In this document: positions 51,944 to 61,549 of the stretch, in pieces
How the letters are laid out: the number at the start of each line of letters is the position of its first letter
Position numbering within the stretch: the stretch's first letter is position 1
Source of the DNA: Roseicella aerolata
GTDB taxonomy: Bacteria > Pseudomonadota > Alphaproteobacteria > Acetobacterales > Acetobacteraceae
Length of the DNA: 64,000 nt
Direction of reading: 5' to 3'
Assembly: GCF_020523605.1 (NCBI RefSeq)
Contig: NZ_JAJAQI010000007.1
Location: forward strand, 1 to 64,000
Made by a program: the position numbers and the translations under genes
Notes under the pieces: model-generated
What the model saw: the letters and a program-made list of their open reading frames with translations, nothing else
Databases searched by the model: none
Told to the model about the DNA's origin: nothing

Positions 51944-54046
51944 ATGAACCAGGCTCTCGATGGCGCGGCGGGACCCGCCAGCCCCGGCACGGCGGATGGC
52001 GCGCCGATCGAGCGGGCCAGGATCTTCGGCCTGCCCCTCAATCTCTGCAGGCGCGTCGATGACGTCCTGGCCGCGGTCGAAGCCAGGCTGGACGCCGGCG
52101 AGACCTTCCTGACGACCTTCATCAATCCTTCGGCGGTCGCCCTGGCCCGTCGCAACACCGGCTACGCCAAGGCGCTCGCGCGCTTCGACATGGTGCTGCC
52201 CGACGGTATCGGGGTCGTGCAGGCCGTTGCCCGGCTGCACGGCCATGCCATCGCCCGCATCAGCTTCGACAGCACCTCCCTTGCCCTGCCGGTCTTCGCG
52301 CTCGCGGAGCGGAGCGGGCGCAGTGTCGTGCTGGTGGGCGGCGCACCCGGCGTCGCCGAGCGGGCCGCGGCGCATATCCGGGAGAGTTTCCCGAAGCTGG
52401 GCATCATCGCTGCCCTCGATGGCTATGGCGACCGCGCGTCGATGGTCGAACGGATCCAGGCGCTTCAGCCGGATATCGTCGTGTGCGGCATGGGCGCGGC
52501 AGCGCAGGAGGACTTCCTGCTCACGCTGGCCGGGTCCGGCTGGCGTGGCTGCGGCTTCACCTGCGGCGGGTATCTCGACCAACTCGGGGCGGGGATGCAG
52601 TATTATCCGGCATGGGTGGACCGTTCGAACCTCCGCTGGGCCTATCGGCTGGTCCGGGAGCCGCGCCGCCTCTGGCGACGCTACCTCATCGACTACCAGA
52701 GCTTCCTGCTGCTCCTCCTCCAGGCATCGCTGGCGCAGCGGCTTGCCTTGCGGGCGGGTCATCCGCACGACCGGCCCGACCCTGCATGGGGAGAGCCACC
52801 CGGCCTCTCTCCCGGTCGAAGGGCACGACCGGCACACCCTCCGATGCCCGGATGGGACGCTGCCCGCGGCGGCAGCCTCCGGCCCGTGACGGCACCGAAC
52901 ACCCCTGCGCGCCGCCGCCTCCTGCATGGCGCGGCGGCGGGCGCCGGGCTTGCCGCCTGGGCCGGCCTGCGCCCGGGTCCTGCCGCGTCGCAGGCGGAGC
53001 CGGCCTGGCGGCGGACGGCGCGGCTCGGGCCGGGCGTCAATCTCAGCCGCTGGCGCCAGTCCGGCGAAGGCAGGCCGCCGGGCGACGAGGAACACCTCGC
53101 CGAGGTGGCGGCACTCGGCTTCCGCCATGTCCGCCTGCCGGTGGACCCGGACCAGTTGCTGAAAGGCTGGGATGGACCTGCGGGCGAGGCAGCGCAGGCC
53201 ATGGAGCGCGTCACCGCCGATATCGGCCGGATCCTGGCGCATGGCGTTGCGGTGATCGTGGACCTGCACCCTTCGGATGCGGTCAAGGCGCGGGCAGCCC
53301 GCGACCCGGCCGTGGCGGAGCGTCTTGTGGCGCTCTGGTCGCGACTGGCGGCCCGCCTCTCCGTGCTGGATCCCGAACGCGTGCTCCTCGAGACGCTCAA
53401 CGAGCCGGGCGATGCCTTCGCCACCATAGCCGACTGGCTGGCGCTGCAGGGGCGGATGGTCGAGGCGATCCGCGCCGCCGCACCGCGGCACACCATCCTC
53501 GCCACGGGCGCACGAGCCTCGACCATCGGCGACCTGGGAGCGATCCCGCCCTATCCCGACGGGAATGTCGCCTACAACTTCCACTTCTACTCGCCCATGC
53601 TGTTCACCCACCAGGGCGCCGCCTGGCTCGGGCCCGGCTTCGCCCGGCTGCGCGGCGTTCCCTACCCGCTGACGATGACGGAGATGCGCCGCCTGGGAGA
53701 GGCGGCGAGGTCGGAGCCGGAGCGGCGGCTGATCGCGCGCGAGGCGGCCGGGGGACGGGACTGGAACCGCGCCACGATCGCGGCCGCGATCAGCCGGGCG
53801 GGCGACTGGTCGCGCCGCCATGGGCGGCCGGTGGTGTGCACCGAATTCGGCGTGTTCCGCGATGGCGGCGCTGTCCCCGCGGAACGGCAGCGTTACCTGG
53901 CCGATGTGCGGGCGGCCCTTCAGGGGCAGGCACAAGCCTGGACCCTGTGGGATTTCAGCGGCGGTTTCGGCGTCACCCGCGCGCCCCTCCGGGGGCGCGC
54001 GGCCAGGGATGCCGATGCCGGCATGCTTACGGCGCTCGGGCTCTGA
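51944..54046 (+). CDS. WecG/TagA-type glycosyltransferase fused in frame to a GH5-type glycanase
   Basis: One 700-residue open frame contains two unrelated enzymes. Residues about 20-265 are a WecG/TagA/CpsF (GT26) transferase (FLTTFINPSAVALARR, DMVLPDGIGVVQ, CGMGAAAQEDF). About 340-700 are a glycoside hydrolase family 5 domain with acid/base E487 (TLNEPGD) and nucleophile E634 (VCTEFGVF). Between them (about 315-345) lies ARRRLLHGAAAGAGLAAWAG, which looks like a Tat signal after a possible internal GTG start at 52886. GT26 acts in the cytoplasm and the glycanase should be exported, so two separate products, or a fusion from a lost stop, are both possible. The glycanase is probably linked to the polymer made here. 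Confidence 0.8.
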   Translation: MNQALDGAAGPASPGTADGAPIERARIFGLPLNLCRRVDDVLAAVEARLDAGETFLTTFINPSAVALARRNTGYAKALARFDMVLPDGIGVVQAVARLHGHAIARISFDSTSLALPVFALAERSGRSVVLVGGAPGVAERAAAHIRESFPKLGIIAALDGYGDRASMVERIQALQPDIVVCGMGAAAQEDFLLTLAGSGWRGCGFTCGGYLDQLGAGMQYYPAWVDRSNLRWAYRLVREPRRLWRRYLIDYQSFLLLLLQASLAQRLALRAGHPHDRPDPAWGEPPGLSPGRRARPAHPPMPGWDAARGGSLRPVTAPNTPARRRLLHGAAAGAGLAAWAGLRPGPAASQAEPAWRRTARLGPGVNLSRWRQSGEGRPPGDEEHLAEVAALGFRHVRLPVDPDQLLKGWDGPAGEAAQAMERVTADIGRILAHGVAVIVDLHPSDAVKARAARDPAVAERLVALWSRLAARLSVLDPERVLLETLNEPGDAFATIADWLALQGRMVEAIRAAAPRHTILATGARASTIGDLGAIPPYPDGNVAYNFHFYSPMLFTHQGAAWLGPGFARLRGVPYPLTMTEMRRLGEAARSEPERRLIAREAAGGRDWNRATIAAAISRAGDWSRRHGRPVVCTEFGVFRDGGAVPAERQRYLADVRAALQGQAQAWTLWDFSGGFGVTRAPLRGRAARDADAGMLTALGL

Positions 54047-54151
54047 CACTGACCCGCACAGGACTGCCGCATGCCTGCGGCCTCAGCCGCCGATGGCGGC
54101 TGCCGGCCAGGACCTATGCGGGCGGGTATGAAGCAGCCCGGTTGCGCCGTC

Positions 54152-55207
54152 TCAGGACGCCCGCAGGCCTGCCAGGCCCGGCCCCTGCCCCCGACGCGGG
54201 CCGGCGAGCCCGGACAAGCGGGGCGGCGTGAAGAGCAGTCTCGCGGGGGAGCGCCGCACCAGCACCGCGGCGCCAAAGCTCAACGCCACGGCCAGGACAA
54301 CACAGGCCAGGTAGAGACCCGCCCCCTCCGCCAGGCCGGACCGGATCAGGACGGGGCGCAGGGCCGCGATGACCAGGATATGCAGGACGTAGATCTCCAG
54401 CGAGACGGTGCCGAAGCCGGCCATGCCTTTATGGAGCAGCCGGGACGGGTTCAGGCAGGAGGCGAGCAGGATGACCCCCGCGATGCCGAGCGCCGAGACC
54501 GGCATGGATTGCGGCAGGTAGCGGGTATCGGCAAGGGCCGGTGCGACCAGGCCGAAGACCAGCATGGCCGCGAGGCCCAGCCCGGCCCGGACGGGAAGGT
54601 GGCTTCCGGCGATGGCGCCCGGCAACCAGCCCGCCAGCAGGAAGCCGAGCACGAACCAGACATAGAGCGCCCGATGTGGCACCAGGGTCCGCACGAAGAC
54701 CTCGTCCTGAAGCTGCGCCCCTGAGACGCCGACCGAGAGTGCGAGAGCGATGGCGACAGGCAGAACCAGCGACGCCCGGCAACGCAGGAGGACCGGAATG
54801 GTCGCCGTGTAGAGGATCAGCGCCTGCAGGAACCACAGGTGCGATTGCGGGAAGAGCGGCGACAGCAGGAGCTCGGCAAGGTCGCGGTCGTTGCGCGCCG
54901 TGGGGAACAGGTGCCAGAGCAGGTTGTAGGCAAAGGCCCAGATCACGAAGGGCCAGGCAATCCGCGACATCCGGCGCAGGACGAACTCGCCCCGGGCCGG
55001 GCTTGAGGAGAGGCGGATGGCGAATCCCGCCAGGAAGACCAGGAGCGGCATGCGGACCAGGTCCGCCGCGGCCAGCCAGGTCGCCAGATAGTCCGGCAGC
55101 GCCACGCCCGAGCCCCGCATCCCGGTATCGACATGGTAGGCGACCACGGCGATCACCGCCGCGCCCCTTGTCGCATCGATCCAGTTCACCCTCTCGCCGG
55201 CCTTCAT
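54152..55207 (-). CDS. acyltransferase family 3 membrane protein
   Basis: A 351-residue integral membrane acyltransferase with about 10 hydrophobic segments. The catalytic His is in AVIAVVAYHVDTGMRG (about 18-33), LWFLQALILYTATIP is typical, and SLEIYVLHILVIAALRPVL closes the core. It likely adds acetyl or other acyl groups to the exopolysaccharide repeat unit. The start is uncertain: ATG 55207 has GGAGG about 10 bases upstream, and ATG 55216 or GTG 55228 are possible. It is the last gene on this strand of the locus; a shared motif lies upstream at 55323. Confidence 0.85.
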   Translation of the reverse strand: MKAGERVNWIDATRGAAVIAVVAYHVDTGMRGSGVALPDYLATWLAAADLVRMPLLVFLAGFAIRLSSSPARGEFVLRRMSRIAWPFVIWAFAYNLLWHLFPTARNDRDLAELLLSPLFPQSHLWFLQALILYTATIPVLLRCRASLVLPVAIALALSVGVSGAQLQDEVFVRTLVPHRALYVWFVLGFLLAGWLPGAIAGSHLPVRAGLGLAAMLVFGLVAPALADTRYLPQSMPVSALGIAGVILLASCLNPSRLLHKGMAGFGTVSLEIYVLHILVIAALRPVLIRSGLAEGAGLYLACVVLAVALSFGAAVLVRRSPARLLFTPPRLSGLAGPRRGQGPGLAGLRAS

Positions 55208-55322
55208 CCTCGACATCCCTCCCGACACGGACTGCTATGCGCCCGGACGGATGGTCCCGGCTGAAGCCCGGATGTGGTCGGAGGAAGGCGGCGGGCCGCC
55301 CCTCCCCTGTCCAGGCAGCGAT

Positions 55323-55356
55323 GGGTCTAGCGGCCGCCGCTTAGGCCAGCCTTAGG
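55323..55356 (-). promoter_or_regulatory. motif shared with the priming-transferase upstream region
   Basis: On the minus strand this reads CCTAAGGCTGGCCTAAG, 9 bases, then CTAGACCC. The pattern GGCTGRCCTAAG-N9-CTAGACCC recurs with the same spacing at 62308. CCTAAG is directly repeated at 11-base pitch, as OmpR-family regulators often need. It lies about 120 bases upstream of the acyltransferase start and overlaps the flippase stop. Confidence 0.5.
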
Positions 55357-56860
55357 GTCCGCCGCGAGAACCGGAAGCGACCTCGCCGGGGATGGCGCCG
55401 CGCGCCCCTCCTGCCATCCTCCGCGCCAGGGCCCGCCGGATCTCATGCCGGAACCAGGGAATGACCGCCGCGGCATAGGCGGCACCACCTGCCAGGACCA
55501 TGGCACCGAAAAGCGTCGCGGCTCCGGCCTGCGGCTCGAGCCAGGCCCGGATGCCGAGCACCACCGCCGCCATGGCCAGCGTGCCCATCGCTGCCGGCAG
55601 CAGCGCCAGCACGTAGTCCCGCGGTGCGAAGCCGCAGGCGCGGCGCACCAGGGCGAAATGCAGCGGGAAGAGCAGGATCGCCTTGGCGAGGATCGCCAGC
55701 GCCACCAGGGCGACCCCGTGCCGGACCGCCGCCAGCACCAGCACGGTCCCGAGGATGAAGGCGACGCTCTGGACCAGCAGCCAGCGCTGCGGCTTGCCGA
55801 TCGCCCGCAGCAGCGTGCCGTTCAGCATGGCAAGGGTCCCGACCAGGGCCTCGGCCATCAGGATCTGCACGAGGGGCACCGCGGGACGCCAGTTCTCCCC
55901 GAACAGCGCGGGCACCAGGAGGCCTGCCACCAGCCCCAGGCCGGCCAGGCAGGGGAAGGCCGCAAGCGAGAGGAAGCGCAGCGCGGCCAGATAGGCCCGC
56001 CGGAGCGCAGCCCGGTCCGAGCCCGCGCGGGCGAGGAGCGGCAGGGCGAGGAGCCGTAGCCCGGTGCCGACAATGAGTTCGAGGGTCAGGGCCTGGACCC
56101 GCCCGGCCACGCTGTAGAGCCCGAGTTCCGCCGGGCCGCGGAACCGGCCGAGCAGGAAGCGATCGAGATTGGCCGAGCTGAAATCGACGGAGCGGAACAG
56201 GCTGGCGCTGCGGAAATAGGTCAGCACGTCGCGCGGCGGCAGGCGGCTGAGGCGCGGCCGGAAGGGCGCGGCACCCCAGGCTACCGCGGCCGTGACGGCC
56301 CCGAGCACGACCTGCTGCATGACCAGCGCCCAGACGCCATGGCCCTGGCGTGCGAGCAGCACGGCCGCGACGGCGGCCAGCCCGTTGGCCATGGTGGTGC
56401 GCAACGCCAGCTTGCGGAGCGCATAGGCACGCCGGAGCAGCGCATCCGGCACGATCGCCAGCCCGTCGAAGACGAGCCGCAAGGCAAGCACCGGCAGGAC
56501 TGCGCTGAGCGCCGGATTCCCGAAGAAGGCGGCCGCAAGGCCGGCCGTGGCGGCGGTGAGCAGCGCGAAGCCGAGGCCGAGGGCGAGGCCGGTCCAGAAG
56601 GTCGCGTCGCGCTCCGCATCGCCGAGTTCGGATCGCCGGACGATCGCATCGCCCAGCGTCTCCAGCAGGAAGATCTGCCCGAGGCCGGCAATGATCCAGG
56701 CGATGGCCATGGTGCCGAAATCCTCGGGCGTGACCCAGCGCGCGACGAGGACGAAGGAGACGAGGACGGGAAGCTGCGTTCCCAGCCCGAACAGCACGGA
56801 CCACTTGGCCCGGTCGGCCCATTGCCGCCCGGTGGCCGCGGCTTCCGCCGTCCCGCTCAC
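55352..56860 (-). CDS. Wzx-type polysaccharide flippase
   Basis: A 502-residue MATE-superfamily flippase with about 12-14 hydrophobic segments. The N-terminus VLFGLGTQLPVLVSFVLVAR and WVTPEDFGTMAIAWIIAGLG match the oligosaccharide flippase (MurJ/WzxC-like) pattern, and SVDFSSANLDRFLLGRFRG is the central family segment. It should move the lipid-linked repeat unit across the inner membrane. The GTG start at 56860 overlaps the GT32 gene stop as GTGA. Confidence 0.9.
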   Translation of the reverse strand: MSGTAEAAATGRQWADRAKWSVLFGLGTQLPVLVSFVLVARWVTPEDFGTMAIAWIIAGLGQIFLLETLGDAIVRRSELGDAERDATFWTGLALGLGFALLTAATAGLAAAFFGNPALSAVLPVLALRLVFDGLAIVPDALLRRAYALRKLALRTTMANGLAAVAAVLLARQGHGVWALVMQQVVLGAVTAAVAWGAAPFRPRLSRLPPRDVLTYFRSASLFRSVDFSSANLDRFLLGRFRGPAELGLYSVAGRVQALTLELIVGTGLRLLALPLLARAGSDRAALRRAYLAALRFLSLAAFPCLAGLGLVAGLLVPALFGENWRPAVPLVQILMAEALVGTLAMLNGTLLRAIGKPQRWLLVQSVAFILGTVLVLAAVRHGVALVALAILAKAILLFPLHFALVRRACGFAPRDYVLALLPAAMGTLAMAAVVLGIRAWLEPQAGAATLFGAMVLAGGAAYAAAVIPWFRHEIRRALARRMAGGARGAIPGEVASGSRGGP

Positions 56861-57588
56861 CGCCGCCCGAGCCCGGCGGCACGGAGCCCCCTGCGGCAGG
56901 CCGTCCAGGTCGCGCTGGCGGCGCGGGCGAGCGGCGAGACGCTGGACTTCCAGTTCTTCTCCCAGAAATGCACCGCCAGCGTGCGCGGGGTGATGCAGTC
57001 CGGCGAGAACTCCTCCTCCCAGCTGAAGGGGTAGAAGACATCCGTCGGCAGGACGGCAACGTCCTTCACCATCACGCCCGCATCGGCATAGTGGTCCAGC
57101 CCCTCCTCACGCAGGAGCCTGGTGATGAGCTTCGGGCCGAATTGCGTCGGTCGCTCCAGGCCGAAGGGGCCACCCTCGCTGCGCAGGACGCGGTCCAGCG
57201 CCTTGCCGATGAACCAATGCCCGGGCTCCGCACCGAAAGCGGCGTTGCAGACCCAGTCCGCGTTGTCCTGCTCCACCTGGAAGCCGAAGAAGCACCGGTG
57301 GTGCAGCAGCGGGTCCAGCGGCTTCACCACCTCGACATCCGTGTCGAGATAGATGCCCCCATGCTCCCGCACCGCCCAGAGCCGGACGGCATCCGCCACC
57401 TTGGCCCATTTCCGCTCGCGCAGAGCACGCCCGACGAAACCGCCACCGAGGGAGGGATCGATATTGTGCTCTCCCCAATGGACGATCGCGTAGTCCGGGT
57501 TGAGCCGGCGCCAGCTGTCGATGAAACGCTCGACCTGCGGCGGCACCGGGCCGCCGACCCAGACGTAGTGCAGCGTCTTCGGAATCAT
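56857..57588 (-). CDS. GT32-type glycosyltransferase (DXD)
   Basis: A 243-residue cytoplasmic transferase from ATG 57588 (MIPKTLHYVWVGGPVPPQVE). The nucleotide-sugar and metal site is the DXD in GGIYLDTDVEVVKPLDPLL at about 80-98, preceded by VADAVRLWAVREHGG. This is the capsular polysaccharide/OCH1-like GT32 pattern. It is the only clear chain-extending transferase besides the WecG-like domain in this locus, so other transferases must be encoded elsewhere or the repeat is short. It is coupled to flanking genes by 4-base overlaps. Confidence 0.9.
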   Translation of the reverse strand: MIPKTLHYVWVGGPVPPQVERFIDSWRRLNPDYAIVHWGEHNIDPSLGGGFVGRALRERKWAKVADAVRLWAVREHGGIYLDTDVEVVKPLDPLLHHRCFFGFQVEQDNADWVCNAAFGAEPGHWFIGKALDRVLRSEGGPFGLERPTQFGPKLITRLLREEGLDHYADAGVMVKDVAVLPTDVFYPFSWEEEFSPDCITPRTLAVHFWEKNWKSSVSPLARAASATWTACRRGLRAAGLGRR

Positions 57589-59201
57589 GGGATGTCTCCC
57601 TGCGTGCCGGCGAGTGGCCGCGCGCCCGGTTGCAGCAGCGGCAGCGTGCCATGGAGGATACGGGGACGGTCGCCATTCCCGATGAGGACACCGCAGAACA
57701 GCATCAGCAGCCCCAGGGCATAGGGCGAGTAGGCTTCCTCCTGGAAGATGCCATTCACCACGACCATCGCCAGCGCGATGAAGGCGATATCCGTCGGCCG
57801 CGGCCCGGCGGGGAGGCGCCAGGCCGCTCCACCGGCCGGGCGGGCCGCGCGCAGCACCGCGAAGAAGACGCAGAACAGCGCCAGGGCGCCGATGCCCAGC
57901 TGGTACAGCAGGACCCCGACCGCGCTCTCCAGCGCAAAGTCGACACCCAGCCGCTGCAATTCCTGCCAGTCGAGCGCCTCTCCCTTCAGCTCGGTGGAGA
58001 GGTTGCCGCCGGCGCCGATCCCGTGCCCGAGCGGATTCCTGAGGAAGCCCCGGAGGCCGCCGAGGAAGCCGATCACGTGGAAGTCGCCCTGCTGGAGGCC
58101 ATGCGTCAGGCCCAGGCCGACATAGGCCACGGTCAAGGTTGCGCCGGCCGTGAGCAGGAGCCGCCGGTTTCCGGCCAGGCGCCACGGCACATACAGAGCA
58201 AGGCTTGCCACCAGCAGGATCAGCGCCCCCTTCACGCCGGCCAGGACCAGCAGGGGCAGCACGATGAGCAGCAGCCAGGACTGCCGCAGCGCCACCGCGA
58301 CGATGCCCGCGACGGCGAGCACATAGGCGTAGCTGATCGCATGCTGGTTCGGCCCGGCGAAGCGGAAGGAGGTCGCGGTCGAGGCGCTGCCGGTGATGTT
58401 GAAGAGAACCTGCGTCCGCGCCCGCACCAGGTCATCGGGGGAGAGCAAGGGCCAATCCGCATTGGCGGGGCCGTATTTCAGGTTCATGTAGGACACCGCG
58501 CCGGTGGAACTGTAGTAGACATGCGGCGCCATGACCTCGACGAGCGTCAGCAGCAGCCCGCAGACGAGGGCGACGAGGAAGCCGGTGGCGACGGTGCGGT
58601 AGCCGAAGACCCGCCCGACATCGAGGCCGACCAGCAACGCGAGCAGCATCGACACCGTGACCCGGAAATACACCGCCGCCGACATCGCGGAGCTGCGAGC
58701 CGCGCCGAGCGCCGCATAGGCCAGGGTGACGAGAAGAGCGAGGCAGACCAGGCGCGCCAGCACGGTCACCCGCCGGTCCGTCCGCGCAGGCTCCAGCCAC
58801 AGGATGCGCGCGGCCGCGATCGCCGCGAGCACCACGGACAGGAGGAACGTGGTGCCCTGCAGGCTCCGGAAGGTGGTGTTGTCCATGCCCGCCGAGAAGA
58901 AGGCGATGAACCAGTTCTGGTAGAGCAGGACGGAGAGGAACACGGCGAGCCCGGCGAGCGGCCGCCACGCATAGAGCACCCCGAGGAAGGCCACGCCGAG
59001 GCCCGCCAGCGCGACGCTGCCCTCCCGCACCAGCAGGACATGGCAGGCGAGACCAAGGAAGGCCACCACCTGCCAGCCCATGGCGTGCAGGACGGTGTCG
59101 CGCACCGGCAGCTCCTCGACGGGGGCGGCCGGCATCACGGCGTGCCGCGATGGCGGGAAGGATGCGGCGCGGGAGAGATGCGCCGGGGCACCGCCGTTCA
59201 C
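57585..59201 (-). CDS. O-antigen ligase/polymerase-like membrane protein (Wzy/GumE type)
   Basis: A 538-residue protein with about 12 hydrophobic segments and one large loop (about 215-270, including STGAVSYMNLKYGPANADWP) with the usual conserved periplasmic region. GFLRNPLGHGIGAGGNLS is the Wzy/ligase-like segment. It probably polymerises repeat units in the periplasm. The GTG at 59201 gives a GTGA overlap with the GumC/BY-kinase stop, like other junctions here; ATG 59135 is an alternative start that removes 22 residues. Confidence 0.85.
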   Translation of the reverse strand: MNGGAPAHLSRAASFPPSRHAVMPAAPVEELPVRDTVLHAMGWQVVAFLGLACHVLLVREGSVALAGLGVAFLGVLYAWRPLAGLAVFLSVLLYQNWFIAFFSAGMDNTTFRSLQGTTFLLSVVLAAIAAARILWLEPARTDRRVTVLARLVCLALLVTLAYAALGAARSSAMSAAVYFRVTVSMLLALLVGLDVGRVFGYRTVATGFLVALVCGLLLTLVEVMAPHVYYSSTGAVSYMNLKYGPANADWPLLSPDDLVRARTQVLFNITGSASTATSFRFAGPNQHAISYAYVLAVAGIVAVALRQSWLLLIVLPLLVLAGVKGALILLVASLALYVPWRLAGNRRLLLTAGATLTVAYVGLGLTHGLQQGDFHVIGFLGGLRGFLRNPLGHGIGAGGNLSTELKGEALDWQELQRLGVDFALESAVGVLLYQLGIGALALFCVFFAVLRAARPAGGAAWRLPAGPRPTDIAFIALAMVVVNGIFQEEAYSPYALGLLMLFCGVLIGNGDRPRILHGTLPLLQPGARPLAGTQGDIP

Positions 59202-61387
59202 CGCGACCTCCGCCCGTCGGCGTAGTAGCGCTGCATCGCCGGGGAGAACATCACCGCGTCGCCATGGCCGTAGCGGGCGTTCTTGCGCGTATCGACCATG
59301 GTCAGGACCACGCCCGGAACCCGTCCGCCGGCGGCCAGCACCTGCCGCAGCGCGGTGGCGACCGTGGACCGGGGCGTGTGCATCCAGCGCGTGAGGAACA
59401 GCGTCTGGTCGGCATGCCGCGCTAGGCGCCAGATATCGGCCCCGACCAGCGCCGGGGCGGCATCGATCACCACGAGGTCGTAGCCGCGCTCCAGCTGCTC
59501 CAGCACCTTCTCCAGCCGCTCGGAGGTGAGCAGGCGCGAAACCTCGCTGCCCCGCGACGCGCCCGCCGGCAGAAGCCACAGCCCTGCCTCCGGGTCGTGG
59601 CGGACCGCATCCTCGGCCTTCGTGGCACCGCGCAGCACCTCGGCCAGGCCGGACGCCTCGCCCCCGCTTGCCGCATTCGGCGAGCCCCGGAGGTCGGCAT
59701 CCATCAGGAGGACGCGCAGGCCCCGCCCGGCGGCGGCGCGGGCCAGCGCCTGCGCCGTCGTCGTCTTGCCCTCGCCCGGCATCGCCGAGGTCAGCAGCAC
59801 GCTCCGCGGCGGCCGGCCTTCGGCGGGCAGCAGCACCCGGGCGCAGAGATCGGCGGCCGCATCCTCCGCGACGGCGCGGTCGCGCCGCCCCCGCACCAGC
59901 GGCAGGATGCCGAGCGGGTTCAGCCCGAGGATGCGCCGGATGTCGTCCATGCTGCGGAAGCCGCGGCTGCGTGCCTCGGCGAGCAGGCCGGCCAGGCCGC
60001 CGAAGCCGAGCGAGACGATGAGGGCGAGCGGCAGCAGGATCTTCCTGTTCGGCGCGTAGGGTTCGCGCGGCGCCACGGCGCGCGAGACCAGCCGGGCATT
60101 GGCCGCCTGGAAGCCGCTGGCCTCCGGGCTCGTCCCGCGGGCGCGGGCGAGGAAGCTCTCGACGAGCGCCCGGTCGGCCTCCGCCTCGCGCTGGAGGTCC
60201 TGCATCTGGACCTCGACGGTGCCGAGCCGGGCGACCTGGGCACGCAGGTCGTCGACGCGCTGGGTCAGGCCCGCCTCGGCCTCGCGGGCAAGCCGCAGGT
60301 CGCTGCGGAAGCTGGCGAGGATGCGCTGCGCCTCCGCCTGGATCCGCGCCCGGACATCGGCCAGTTCGGCGCTGGTGGCAGCGAGGGTCGGGTGCCGGGA
60401 CCCGAACAGCGCCGTCTGCTCGGCCTGGCGGGCGGCGATCTGCGACTCCTGGGCGCGCAGCTGCTGGATCGTCTGGGATCCGAGGACGGCGGCCAGGCCT
60501 TCCATGTTGCGCGCGGCGAGAGCCCGTTCGGCCTCTGCAAGGCGGGCCGTTGCCTCGCCCTGACGGGCACGCGCCGCGGTGAGCTGCTGGTTGACCTCGG
60601 CGATCTCCTGCCTGAGGAGGTCGGCCTCCCGGTCGCCACGCGCGACGCCACGGACGAGGCCCTGCGCCGCGCGGAACTCCTCGACGGCCCGTGCCGAGGC
60701 CCGCGCCCGGACGCGCAGCTCGTCCAGGCGCTCGTTGATCCAGGTATTGAACTCCCGCGTCTCCGCGGCGCGGCGGGCAATCTGGCCGGCGACGTAGAGC
60801 TCGGCCATGGTGTTGGCGATCCGCGCCGCCTGCATTGGGTCGGGCGCGCGCAGGCTGATCTCGATGGCGCGCGACCGGCCGATCAGGCTGACCCGGAGAT
60901 GGCGCAGCAGGCCGCTCACCGCGGCATCGATCGCCTGCTCGTCGCCGGCCGCCGGCAGTTCCGGCGCGGCCTCCCCCGTCAGCGTTCCAAGCAGGGAGGG
61001 ACGGAGCTCCCGGTTGAAGGTCGGGTCACGCTCCAGCCCAAGATGGCGCACCACCTGCCCGAGCAGCTCGCGCGACTGCAGGACCTGCAACTCGTTCGTC
61101 GCCGTCTCGCTGTTGACCGGCACCTCGGTTGCACCTTCCGCGGTGGCGGCGGGCAGCCGCCTTGCCTCGATCAGGACGGTGCTCGAGGTGCGGTAGACCG
61201 GCGGCAACGCCGTGACGACGGCCGCGGAAAGGCCGAAGCACAGCGCCGTGGTGGCGCCGATCAGCCACTTCCGCCGCCACATGGCGGAGGACAGGTCACG
61301 CAGGATGTTGCGCTCACCATTCGTGGACGACATGTCGGTCACCCATTCCGGTGACTGGCGGGTGCTGATCAGCGGCTCGGTATTCAT
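59198..61387 (-). CDS. polysaccharide co-polymerase/tyrosine autokinase (GumC/Wzc-like)
   Basis: A 729-residue inner-membrane protein from ATG 61387. An N-terminal Wzz domain has its first membrane segment at about 40-62 (RKWLIGATTALCFGLSAAVV), a long periplasmic coiled coil follows (about 190-440), and the second membrane segment is at about 470-490. A BY-kinase domain follows: Walker A SAMPGEGKTTTAQ at about 530-540, A' LLMDADLRG, and B YDLVVIDAAPAL. The C-terminal tail has tyrosines (QRYYADG) but no long Tyr cluster. It controls chain length and export. The matching outer-membrane channel (Wza/GumB) is not in the window. Confidence 0.92.
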   Translation of the reverse strand: MNTEPLISTRQSPEWVTDMSSTNGERNILRDLSSAMWRRKWLIGATTALCFGLSAAVVTALPPVYRTSSTVLIEARRLPAATAEGATEVPVNSETATNELQVLQSRELLGQVVRHLGLERDPTFNRELRPSLLGTLTGEAAPELPAAGDEQAIDAAVSGLLRHLRVSLIGRSRAIEISLRAPDPMQAARIANTMAELYVAGQIARRAAETREFNTWINERLDELRVRARASARAVEEFRAAQGLVRGVARGDREADLLRQEIAEVNQQLTAARARQGEATARLAEAERALAARNMEGLAAVLGSQTIQQLRAQESQIAARQAEQTALFGSRHPTLAATSAELADVRARIQAEAQRILASFRSDLRLAREAEAGLTQRVDDLRAQVARLGTVEVQMQDLQREAEADRALVESFLARARGTSPEASGFQAANARLVSRAVAPREPYAPNRKILLPLALIVSLGFGGLAGLLAEARSRGFRSMDDIRRILGLNPLGILPLVRGRRDRAVAEDAAADLCARVLLPAEGRPPRSVLLTSAMPGEGKTTTAQALARAAAGRGLRVLLMDADLRGSPNAASGGEASGLAEVLRGATKAEDAVRHDPEAGLWLLPAGASRGSEVSRLLTSERLEKVLEQLERGYDLVVIDAAPALVGADIWRLARHADQTLFLTRWMHTPRSTVATALRQVLAAGGRVPGVVLTMVDTRKNARYGHGDAVMFSPAMQRYYADGRRSR

Positions 61388-61549
61388 GGCGTATGTGACG
61401 CTCCGGTTTCTTTGCCCCCGCGGCCGGGGCGACATGCGTGAAGGGGAGAGTGGGCAGGCGCGCCGGTTCTGTCGGTGGAGCTAACGCGGGCGCTTAACGC
61501 GCATTACGCGGAAGCGGCTTCCCGGGGACAGGCGCGATGCGGTCCGGAC

